The notes beneath the pieces were generated by a model. The model saw only the letters and a list, made by a program, of their open reading frames with translations. It did not search any database and was not told the origin of the DNA. DNA of 64,000 nucleotides from Kuenenia sp039794105 (GTDB lineage: Bacteria; Planctomycetota; Brocadiia; Brocadiales; Brocadiaceae). The stretch spans positions 14,639 to 78,638 of the forward strand of contig NZ_JBDIWA010000014.1 in NCBI RefSeq assembly GCF_039794105.1, in the 5' to 3' direction. Of the stretch, positions 17,574 through 24,927 are shown one piece after another. The position numbers and the translations under genes were made by a program. Numbering within the stretch: the stretch's first letter is position 1; each line of letters opens with the position of its first letter.

Positions 17574-18485
17574 ATGAAACGACCTGATTTTTTTATTGTG
17601 GGCGCACCAAAATGCGGGACGACATTTTTATATAGCCACCTTAAAAACCACCCTGAAATTTTCATGCCGGAGAGAAAGGAATTGCATTATTTCGGGACGG
17701 ATTTATATCATCCTGATTTTGTCAGGGACACAACAACCTATCTGTCTTTTTTTCAGAAAGCGGAAAATGAAAGGAGAATAGGAGAGGCGTCCGTATGGTA
17801 TCTTTATTCAAAACGGGCGGCATGTGAGATAAAGGCTTTTTCCCCTTCGGCGCAAATTATCATTATGCTGAGAAATCCCGTCGATATGATATACTCCTTA
17901 CACAGTCAATACCTGTATAATGGATGCGAGGATATTGTTGATTTTGAAGATGCCCTGGGAAAAGAGGATTTGAGGAAAAAAGGGCTGTTTTTACCGAAAA
18001 ATGCTTATCCTGTGGAAGGCCTTTTCTATCGTGAAACGGCAAAATACACGCAACAGATAAAACGATATTTTGAAATATTTGATAGGAAAGCCATTCACTT
18101 CATTATTTTTGACGATATAAGGAATAATCCCCAAGCATCCTTACGGGATACCTTCCGTTTTTTAGGGGTGAATGAAGATATCCGCAATGATGCAAAATTG
18201 GTCAATCCAAACAAACGCGCAAAAAGCGTTTTTTTAAGAAATTTACTGCAAAACCCCCCTCCCTTTTTACTGAATATGTCAAGAAGATTAATACCCCATG
18301 CCATTCGCAGCAGAATGAGAAAGGGCATGTGGGATTTCAATATCCGGTACGAATCCCGTATTCCCATGAGGCCCGAATTACGAAAGAGATTGCAGGATGA
18401 ATTTAAACCTGAAATCAAACAGTTGAGCGATATGCTGGGAAGAGATTTAAACTATTGGTGTTCACATTCATCGTTTGCGAATTAA
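17574..18485 (+). CDS. Sulfotransferase-family protein 2 (heparan-sulfotransferase-like)
   Basis: A 303-aa cytosolic sulfotransferase-fold protein. The PAPS loop is FFIVGAPKCGTTFLYSHLKNH at the N-terminus (about residues 6-26), and the 3'-phosphate-binding motif is IIMLRNPVDMIYSLHSQY (about 98-115). A KELHYFG block resembles the catalytic region of carbohydrate N-/O-sulfotransferases. The best family match in form is the heparan/glycan sulfotransferase group (PF00685). It follows the pseudo-ABC gene by 25 bp and abuts the next glycosyltransferase with no gap, so the genes are probably co-translated. Confidence 0.9.
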   Translation: MKRPDFFIVGAPKCGTTFLYSHLKNHPEIFMPERKELHYFGTDLYHPDFVRDTTTYLSFFQKAENERRIGEASVWYLYSKRAACEIKAFSPSAQIIIMLRNPVDMIYSLHSQYLYNGCEDIVDFEDALGKEDLRKKGLFLPKNAYPVEGLFYRETAKYTQQIKRYFEIFDRKAIHFIIFDDIRNNPQASLRDTFRFLGVNEDIRNDAKLVNPNKRAKSVFLRNLLQNPPPFLLNMSRRLIPHAIRSRMRKGMWDFNIRYESRIPMRPELRKRLQDEFKPEIKQLSDMLGRDLNYWCSHSSFAN

Positions 18486-19487
18486 ATGAAAATAGCCGTC
18501 CTTACACGCCCTGAAATTCCTTTTAGTTTGGAAACATACCGCGAAAGTATCAGGAAGGAGTTGTCAATCCTTGGTGTAGAGATCATTCCCTTTACGAAAT
18601 CCGGCCCTGACCCTGAAAATTGCGACATCATCTGGGAACCTGGCCTGGCGGGAAACCATACCCCTCCTGATTTATATAAAAACTTCCGCACCACGATTGT
18701 TGCAACCGTTCACGGGGCGGCGCTGTTTACCCTGAAAAGGAATGAGATGGACCTCTCTTTTTTACAGGCAATACGATGCAAATTTAAAAACCGTAAAACA
18801 TTATCCGCGTGGAAATGGTTTAAGGGCAAAATATCCGCAGTCATTACCGTTTCCGAATTTGCCGCACGGGAAGTGTCGCATGTCTTTGCGCTTCCACGCG
18901 GAAAGATACACCCTATCTACCATGGCGTCGATCATGAGACGTTTCATCAGGATGGCGATATTGCAAAGGTATCAGAACCCTATTTCCTACATGTCTCACA
19001 GTATAGTCCAAAAAAAAATGTTGACAGGATTATCCACGCATATGAAAATCTTTCAAATAACAGAAAGCCGGAACTTATCATGATAGCGCCCGGATACACA
19101 AAAACCATCCGCGTTAATGGAATAAGGCATATTCGGGAAAAGTATTCTCCCTACGAATTGGCAAAATGGTACAGAGGGTCAATTGGATTTGTATTCCCTT
19201 CCCTGCATGAAACGTTCGGCATGCCTGTTTTAGAGGCATTGGCATGCGGCTGTCCGGTAATAACATCAAACGCCACTGCATGCGCCGAAATAGCAAACGA
19301 CGCCGCCCTTCTCGTAAATCCGCGTTCAGAACACGATATTACCTGCGCAATGCAGCGCCTGGGAGAAGATGCTTCACTGCGCGATGCGTTAAGAAAAAAG
19401 GGATTAGCCCGCGCACAGAATTTTTCATGGCAAAAAAGCGCAAGGGAACATTTGGACGTATTTGAAAAAGTACTGAAATCAAGATAA
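18486..19487 (+). CDS. Family 4 glycosyltransferase
   Basis: GT-B glycosyltransferase of 333 aa. A short N-terminal acceptor domain is followed by PYFLHVSQYSPKKNVDRIIHAY (about residues 164-185) and the donor-site block FVFPSLHETFGMPVLEALACGCPVI (about 236-260) with the E-x7-E pattern. This form is typical of mannosyl/rhamnosyl transferases, but the sugar is not identifiable. Its ATG directly follows the TAA of the previous gene, and its own stop overlaps the next ATG by one base. Confidence 0.92.
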   Translation: MKIAVLTRPEIPFSLETYRESIRKELSILGVEIIPFTKSGPDPENCDIIWEPGLAGNHTPPDLYKNFRTTIVATVHGAALFTLKRNEMDLSFLQAIRCKFKNRKTLSAWKWFKGKISAVITVSEFAAREVSHVFALPRGKIHPIYHGVDHETFHQDGDIAKVSEPYFLHVSQYSPKKNVDRIIHAYENLSNNRKPELIMIAPGYTKTIRVNGIRHIREKYSPYELAKWYRGSIGFVFPSLHETFGMPVLEALACGCPVITSNATACAEIANDAALLVNPRSEHDITCAMQRLGEDASLRDALRKKGLARAQNFSWQKSAREHLDVFEKVLKSR

Positions 19488-20362
19488 TGAATACAACCTC
19501 TCTTCAACCTGTAATAATAATGGGTATGCACCGCTCCGGCACCACAATGCTTGCTTCGCTGCTGGAACAATTGGGACTATTCATCGGCGCAAAGAAGCAG
19601 GAAAATGATGAATCTTTATTCTTTTTCAAATTAAACGACTGGCTGCTGCGCCAGGCAAACGCGACATGGGATAATCCGCATAATTTCACCTTTATAAATG
19701 CCGTCTTTAAGGAGAAGGTTATTCGCGTGCTAAAGCAGCACCTGAAGGGCATGAGAAGGCTTGAATATTTAGGTTTTGGAAAATTTCTGAGATATGGCGA
19801 CATCCGGCATATTGATTTTCCATGGGGATGGAAAGACCCAAGAAACACCTTTACCATTGATATCTGGAAAGATATCTTTCCCCATCCAAAACTATTGCAT
19901 ATTTACAGAAACCCCCTTGACGTTGCAAACAGCGCAAGAAAAAGGGAAATTGAGATTCAAAATAATTTTAAGCATAACTGGAAGTGTTTTTTAAAAGAAC
20001 GTTTGGTGTTCGGAAAGGCTTTCTACCAAGACTCCGTAAGGCTTCAGAATATTTCTGAAGGGATTCAATTATGGAAGGAGTATGTGCAAAAAGCAATTTC
20101 CTTAGATGAAGAATGGAAGGAAAACATACTCCATATACGATATGAAACATTTCTGGACAGTCCGGCGGACGCCCTTGGCAAAATTGTGGACTTTATCGGC
20201 CTGTCCGCCGATGCTTCATCCGTCAATGCCGTTTCGAAAAACGTGCTGTCCGGGAATAAATTTACCTTTATAAAGGACAGCAACCTAAGGGATATTTACC
20301 GGCACATACGGGAAGAAGATATCATGAAAAAACTCGGATATGATACTATCATTGAAAAATAA
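19487..20362 (+). CDS. Sulfotransferase-family protein 3
   Basis: A 291-aa sulfotransferase-fold protein with the PAPS loop VIIMGMHRSGTTMLASLLEQLG (about residues 9-30) and the second motif LLHIYRNPLDVANSARKRE (about 137-155). The MHRSGTTML form is typical of bacterial sulfotransferases found in polysaccharide loci. Its start overlaps the stop of the upstream glycosyltransferase by one base (TAATG), which indicates translational coupling and a shared pathway. Confidence 0.88.
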   Translation: MNTTSLQPVIIMGMHRSGTTMLASLLEQLGLFIGAKKQENDESLFFFKLNDWLLRQANATWDNPHNFTFINAVFKEKVIRVLKQHLKGMRRLEYLGFGKFLRYGDIRHIDFPWGWKDPRNTFTIDIWKDIFPHPKLLHIYRNPLDVANSARKREIEIQNNFKHNWKCFLKERLVFGKAFYQDSVRLQNISEGIQLWKEYVQKAISLDEEWKENILHIRYETFLDSPADALGKIVDFIGLSADASSVNAVSKNVLSGNKFTFIKDSNLRDIYRHIREEDIMKKLGYDTIIEK

Positions 20363-20392
20363 TCCACCATACCTTATTAATCAATAATCTCT

Positions 20393-21343
20393 ATGGAAAA
20401 ACATATTGCTCCTGAACAACAGGATACAGGTAAAATCTCTGTTATTATCGTAACGTGGAATGCGTCTTCATGGATAACAAATTGCCTGAAAATCCTTAAA
20501 AGCGATATTGGCGCCTTTTCTCATTCAATCATCATAGTGGACAATGCATCCTCTGACCAAACCGTATCGTATATCAAAACACAATTTCCGGAGATAATTC
20601 TTATCGAAAACAAAACCAATAACGGTTTTGCGCAGGCGTGCAACACGGCGCTGCAAAAATCACGCTCTGAGTATGTGCTTTTTTTAAACCCCGATACAGA
20701 AGTGATTCCAGGCATGACGGAAAGCCTGTTGGCATTCATGGAAAAACATCATGAAGCAGGCGCAATTGGCCCCACGCTAATTAACCCGGACGGAACACTC
20801 CAGTTGAGCGGCAATACCTTTCCCAATCTTAAAAATATTCTGAGCGAATCATTTTTCCTTGATCGTCTTTTTCCAAACAGCCGTTTTTTTGGGTCACATA
20901 AGATGAGCCATATCGACCGTTCAAAGGTATTGAAGGTTGACTGGACTATGGGGTCGTGCCTCTTTGTACGTAGAGAAGCGCTCGATAAAGCGGGAAATTT
21001 TGACAGCAATTATTTCCTCTTTTTTGAAGAAACAGACCTGTGCCTACGGCTGAGAAATACCGGCTATGAGATATACCTCCTGCCCGAGGCCAGACTCATA
21101 CACTTTGGCGGGGCAAGCAGCCCTGAACTTTATAATGCAGAAAAAATCATATATTATCACAAAAGCCTCTTTTATTATTTCAGTAAACACATGCCACGCC
21201 AGTTGATTTTTCTGAAGATGATACTATTTTCAAGATCACTGCTTCGCATTCTTCTCTGGCTGGCGCTGTACCCTGCAAATACAAAAACGGCGGCAGGAAA
21301 ACTATCCGGCTACGGCAAGGTATTAAAATTATGTTTTTATTAA
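20393..21343 (+). CDS. Family 2 glycosyltransferase
   Basis: GT-A fold enzyme of 316 aa resembling rhamnosyltransferases. It begins ISVIIVTWNASSWITNCL, then IIIVDNASSDQTV, NNGFAQACNTAL and YVLFLNPDTEV. The last provides the DxD-like metal and donor site (NPD). The C-terminal segment (about 270-300) is hydrophobic and may be membrane-associated. A GSCLFVRREALDKAG block with a following FFEETDLCLR acceptor motif is typical for the family. It belongs to the same co-directional run as the sulfotransferases. Confidence 0.92.
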   Translation: MEKHIAPEQQDTGKISVIIVTWNASSWITNCLKILKSDIGAFSHSIIIVDNASSDQTVSYIKTQFPEIILIENKTNNGFAQACNTALQKSRSEYVLFLNPDTEVIPGMTESLLAFMEKHHEAGAIGPTLINPDGTLQLSGNTFPNLKNILSESFFLDRLFPNSRFFGSHKMSHIDRSKVLKVDWTMGSCLFVRREALDKAGNFDSNYFLFFEETDLCLRLRNTGYEIYLLPEARLIHFGGASSPELYNAEKIIYYHKSLFYYFSKHMPRQLIFLKMILFSRSLLRILLWLALYPANTKTAAGKLSGYGKVLKLCFY

Positions 21344-21373
21344 CAGTTTAGATTAAGGGTTACAGGAATAGCT

Positions 21374-22522
21374 ATGTCTATGGTGGTGGTAAATAATTCT
21401 CATACATCTGCTACAAAATTTCAGGCTTACAAAGTGGCTATGGTCACCGGGAGCTTTCCTGATGCGCCATGCGGCGTAGGCGATTATACCGCAAAGTTAT
21501 CGCAGGAGTTAGCCAGACAAGGGATACACGTTTGTGTACTGACAACTGATCTGCCTGAAATCAAGTCCCCTCAGCCTTCAATAACTGTATGTAAAGTCGT
21601 TAAATCATGGCGATTGTATAATACATTTCGATTTGTTCGATTCCTGAAGGCAATGAAACCGGACATTATCCATATCCAGTATCCTACGCGGGAATATCGG
21701 TGGTTTCTGTTGCCCAATTTTCTTCCCCTTATTTGTTGGGTGATCTTTCCCAAATTATGTAGAATAGCCACAATCCATGAATTTAGCATTGCACATAAGT
21801 TTCGCAGGATTGGAATGATCTTTTTATTGCTCCTTTCAAACAAGATTATATTCCCTGACCAGCGTGAAGCATCCGCCGTTTTAAAGTGGTTTCCCTGGCT
21901 TAAAGGACGATATACGGTCATCCCGATTGGCGCCAACATTGAGCCGGTTCCTAATACTGTTTCCAGAAGGCACACAGCAGAAATACCGTACATCGTTTAT
22001 TTCGGTTTTGCCACAAAGTCGAAAGGCGTTATTACTTTATTCCATGCATTTAAACAATTGCTCTTACACGGGGTTCAATGTAAATTGGTAATGATAGCCC
22101 ATCTTTCGGCTGATGATCATAGCCTTATGAAAGAGTTAGGCATTGAACATGCAATAACTGTTACCGGCTATTGTACACCTGAACAGGTATCTGTTTATTT
22201 TACGAATGCAACGGCCTGTGTTCTGCCATTTAAGGATGGAGTCTCTTTGCGGCGGGGAACATTCCTCACTGCGCTTCGGCATGGTCTCCCCGTAGTAACC
22301 ACTATGGGTGAAAATGTCCCGGAGGTATTAAAAAATTGGGAAAATGTAATCTTAACGCCAATCGGCGATTATCAGGCCATGTCCGATGCCATTTTAAAAC
22401 TGTTCCAAGACCCCGCCTTGAGGAATAAAATCTCAGATAACGCCACAAAGTTGGGAAAGTGTTTTTCATGGGATAATATCGGACTTCAGCATGTAGCGCT
22501 ATATTCGTCTATACTTACTTAA
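21374..22522 (+). CDS. Family 4 glycosyltransferase
   Basis: GT-B enzyme of 382 aa. The N-terminal half has MVTGSFPDAPCGVGDYTAKLSQELARQG, a common start for this family, and PDIIHIQYPTREYRWFLLP. The C-terminal half has IVYFGFATKSKGVITLFHAF and CVLPFKDGVSLRRGTFLTALRHGLPVV, where the second acidic position of the usual E-x7-E block is replaced. It may therefore use the donor differently. It is followed 13 bp later by the HicB antitoxin gene. Confidence 0.88.
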   Translation: MSMVVVNNSHTSATKFQAYKVAMVTGSFPDAPCGVGDYTAKLSQELARQGIHVCVLTTDLPEIKSPQPSITVCKVVKSWRLYNTFRFVRFLKAMKPDIIHIQYPTREYRWFLLPNFLPLICWVIFPKLCRIATIHEFSIAHKFRRIGMIFLLLLSNKIIFPDQREASAVLKWFPWLKGRYTVIPIGANIEPVPNTVSRRHTAEIPYIVYFGFATKSKGVITLFHAFKQLLLHGVQCKLVMIAHLSADDHSLMKELGIEHAITVTGYCTPEQVSVYFTNATACVLPFKDGVSLRRGTFLTALRHGLPVVTTMGENVPEVLKNWENVILTPIGDYQAMSDAILKLFQDPALRNKISDNATKLGKCFSWDNIGLQHVALYSSILT

Positions 22523-22535
22523 GGAGAATAAAGGA

Positions 22536-22802
22536 ATGGAATTTTATACAATGGTGTTACGAAAGAGTAGAAACTATTGGGTAGCTTTATGTTTGGAAAA
22601 CGGTATTGTAGGACAAGGGATTACAAAAGAAGAGGCGATTGAAAAACTTAAAGAGGCCATTGATTCTTTTGATGCCGTACACAAAACAGAGAACGACATC
22701 TATACTTCGCCATTATCTGTTAAAGAACTCCACGAATTTTTAACCGTTGATGGGGAAGAACCAACTACAGAAACATACGAATTAAGGGCTGTACATGCCT
22801 AA
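22536..22802 (+). CDS. HicB-family antitoxin
   Basis: An 88-aa protein with the HicB partial RNase-H-like fold: an N-terminal strand (FYTMVLRKSRNYWVALCLENGIVGQG), then TKEEAIEKLKEAIDSF, the diagnostic helix of the family. It would bind and neutralise the downstream HicA toxin. AAGGAG and AAAGGA sites precede the ATG. The gene overlaps hicA by 8 bp, in the less usual order antitoxin-toxin. Confidence 0.85.
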   Translation: MEFYTMVLRKSRNYWVALCLENGIVGQGITKEEAIEKLKEAIDSFDAVHKTENDIYTSPLSVKELHEFLTVDGEEPTTETYELRAVHA

Positions 22803-23034
22803 AAATGTTCCTTCTCTCAAGCCAAAGGAATTAATTCGCCTATTAAAACGTGGAGGCTGTATGTTTCACAGGGAGGGCAAAGGAGATCATCGAATATATG
22901 TTCGCTATTGTCAAGGCAAGAAAAGGGTTGTTCCTATTGATATGGGAGCAGGAGAACTTTCTCCCCCGTATGTGCTTCGTATTTTCCGACAATTTGGTTT
23001 TACCGATGATGAAATAGAAAGACTTTTATCATAA
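22795..23034 (+). CDS. HicA-family mRNA interferase toxin
   Basis: A 79-aa protein of the HicA/YcfA family, small dsRNA-binding-fold ribonucleases that cleave mRNA. It shows LKPKELIRLLKRGGCMFHREGKGDHRIYVR, with the conserved G-x-H-x3 region holding the catalytic His, followed by VPIDMGAGELSPPYVLRIFRQFGFTDDE. The C-terminal block diverges from the classical HKELARGTLRSI form. Overlap with hicB indicates co-translation. The module is inserted between two glycosyltransferases. Confidence 0.85.
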   Translation: MPKNVPSLKPKELIRLLKRGGCMFHREGKGDHRIYVRYCQGKKRVVPIDMGAGELSPPYVLRIFRQFGFTDDEIERLLS

Positions 23035-23043
23035 TAATTCAAT

Positions 23044-24216
23044 ATGAAAAAAATTGCCATTATTCACGATTGGCTCACCGGCATGCGTGGCGGGGAAAAG
23101 GTGCTGGAGTGTCTCTGTGAGCTTTTCCCCCAATCAGATATATTCACATTGCTACATATTCCAGGGTCAGTATCGCCCTTAATAGAAAACAGGACTATCT
23201 ACACCTCCTTTTTACAGAAATTACCCCTGATAAAGACGCACTACCGCACATATTTGCCATTGTTCCCACTTGCAATAGAGAGTTTCTCTGTCGATGCCTA
23301 CGACCTCGTAATCTCCAGCAGCCATTGTGTCGCAAAAGGGGTAATTACCCCCCCTTCCACGCTTCACGTATGTTACAGCCACACCCCCATGAGGTATGTG
23401 TGGGAACACTACCATACGTATTTTGGAAAAAACAAGAAGGGATTTATGACAAGGACGGCAATGAATATCTTTGCCCATTATCTGAGGATGTGGGATGTAT
23501 CGTCTTCAAACCGGGTGGATTATTTTACCGCCAACTCGTACAATGTGGCAAACCGCATTAAGAAATATTACCGAAGAACCGCAAAGGTAATTCATCCCCC
23601 CGTGGATTGTTCATTATTTACTCCATCGGATACCTATGAAGAAGGCGGCTACTATCTTATCGTATCCGCATTTGCCCCTTACAAGAGAATTGATATTGCC
23701 ATTGAGGCATTCAGGGAATTGAGGTTACCCCTTGTGATTATCGGAGGGGGACAGGAAGAGCAACAAATTAAAAACATGGCAAAGAATAACATTAAGTGCC
23801 TCGGCTGGCAACCGGGCGAAGTATTGAAAGATTTTTACAGAAATTGCAAGGCGCTGATCTTTCCCGGAGTGGAAGATTTTGGCATTGTGCCCCTTGAGAT
23901 ACAGGCATGCGGAAAACCGGTAATTGCCTATGCTAAGGGAGGTGTGCTGGAAACCGTACGCGGAATTTATCCTGACTCTGAATCCAGACACGAAATGAAA
24001 CAAAAACAGACAGAAACACCAACAGGGGTGTTTTTTACAGAACAAACAACAGAATCCTTAATAAAAGCCATCGGATATTTTGAAAAAAACAAAAATATCT
24101 TTGATGCTTCATATATAAGAAAACATGCAGAGAATTTTGATCGCGAAGTATTTAAGGCAAAATTCAAACGCTATATAGATGAAGTACTTTTATTACAACG
24201 GCACAAAATATCTTAA
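23044..24216 (+). CDS. Family 4 glycosyltransferase, WbaZ-like mannosyltransferase type
   Basis: A 390-aa GT-B enzyme. Its start KIAIIHDWLTGMRGGEKVLECLCELFPQSDIFTL and the segment CYSHTPMRYVWEHYHTYF are characteristic of the WbaZ/mannosyltransferase subgroup of O-antigen and exopolysaccharide enzymes. The donor-site block is ALIFPGVEDFGIVPLEIQACGKPVIAY (about 275-301), with the E-x7-E pattern. Identity of the transferred sugar is inferred from the subgroup only. It is the last biosynthetic gene of the cluster and lies 9 bp after hicA. Confidence 0.88.
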   Translation: MKKIAIIHDWLTGMRGGEKVLECLCELFPQSDIFTLLHIPGSVSPLIENRTIYTSFLQKLPLIKTHYRTYLPLFPLAIESFSVDAYDLVISSSHCVAKGVITPPSTLHVCYSHTPMRYVWEHYHTYFGKNKKGFMTRTAMNIFAHYLRMWDVSSSNRVDYFTANSYNVANRIKKYYRRTAKVIHPPVDCSLFTPSDTYEEGGYYLIVSAFAPYKRIDIAIEAFRELRLPLVIIGGGQEEQQIKNMAKNNIKCLGWQPGEVLKDFYRNCKALIFPGVEDFGIVPLEIQACGKPVIAYAKGGVLETVRGIYPDSESRHEMKQKQTETPTGVFFTEQTTESLIKAIGYFEKNKNIFDASYIRKHAENFDREVFKAKFKRYIDEVLLLQRHKIS

Positions 24217-24278
24217 AATAAACGGGGAAAACCCATTTCCCTTGTCTTATAAATTTTTTCTTAAGGGAGGATATAAAT

Positions 24279-24515
24279 ATGTTTGACCGAATTTCGGTAG
24301 ATCATGAGATCTGTGGGGGAAAGCCATGCGTTAAAGGTACGCGCATTCCTGTATACATGGTACTTGAACTCATAGAAGCAGAAATAGGCTTTGATAAAAT
24401 TATTAAAGATTACTATCCTGATCTGACAAAAGAAGATATAAAAGCTTGTGTAGAATACGCAAAGATGCTCGTTAAAGAAGAAGAAATTCATTTTGCTGCG
24501 GAGTTAAAGGAATGA
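24279..24515 (+). CDS. DUF433 antitoxin-type protein
   Basis: A 78-aa DUF433 protein with the family hallmark ISVDHEICGGKPCVKGTRIPVYMVLELI at the N-terminus. A winged-helix-like body ends in LTKEDIKACVEYAKMLV. These proteins are DNA-binding antitoxins paired with PIN-like toxins. An AAGGGAGG site precedes the ATG. The gene overlaps the downstream toxin gene by 4 bp (ATGA). Confidence 0.85.
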   Translation: MFDRISVDHEICGGKPCVKGTRIPVYMVLELIEAEIGFDKIIKDYYPDLTKEDIKACVEYAKMLVKEEEIHFAAELKE

Positions 24516-24865
24516 AATTCCTGGCTGACGAATGCCTGTATTTTTCTACAATAAAACTCTTGAAGAACCATAACTACGAAGTGGTAACCATAAAAGAAAA
24601 AGGATTTTTAGGAATTAAAAATGGAGAAGTAATCGATCTTGCCAAAAAAGAGCATTGTATATTATTAACAAGGGATATGCATTTCTGCAGTATATTGAAA
24701 TTTCCTCCAAAAGAACATAATGGAATCATTGTGCTTAAAATTAACCCAGCAAATGCATTAAAGGTACATGACAATCTTTTGAATTATCTTAAGAAATACC
24801 CAGAAAAAAAGATAGAACATACTCTTGTAGTAATCGATCACAATAAGGTTAGAATCAGGAGGTAA
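24512..24865 (+). CDS. DUF5615 PIN-like toxin
   Basis: A 117-aa PIN-like nuclease of the DUF5615 family. It begins MKFLADECLYFSTIKLLKNHNYEVV, with the first acidic residue pair, and continues GEVIDLAKKEHCILLTRDMHFCSIL, with the conserved T-R-D. A further strand follows with GIIVLKI. These residues form the predicted metal site of the RNase. It forms a toxin-antitoxin pair with the overlapping DUF433 gene and closes the glycan region on the plus strand. Confidence 0.85.
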   Translation: MKFLADECLYFSTIKLLKNHNYEVVTIKEKGFLGIKNGEVIDLAKKEHCILLTRDMHFCSILKFPPKEHNGIIVLKINPANALKVHDNLLNYLKKYPEKKIEHTLVVIDHNKVRIRR

Positions 24866-24927
24866 GTAAGCAAATTATTTAATGGGTTATTTATTTAATT
24901 CTTGTGCTCAGAAATTTCATTTTTATT

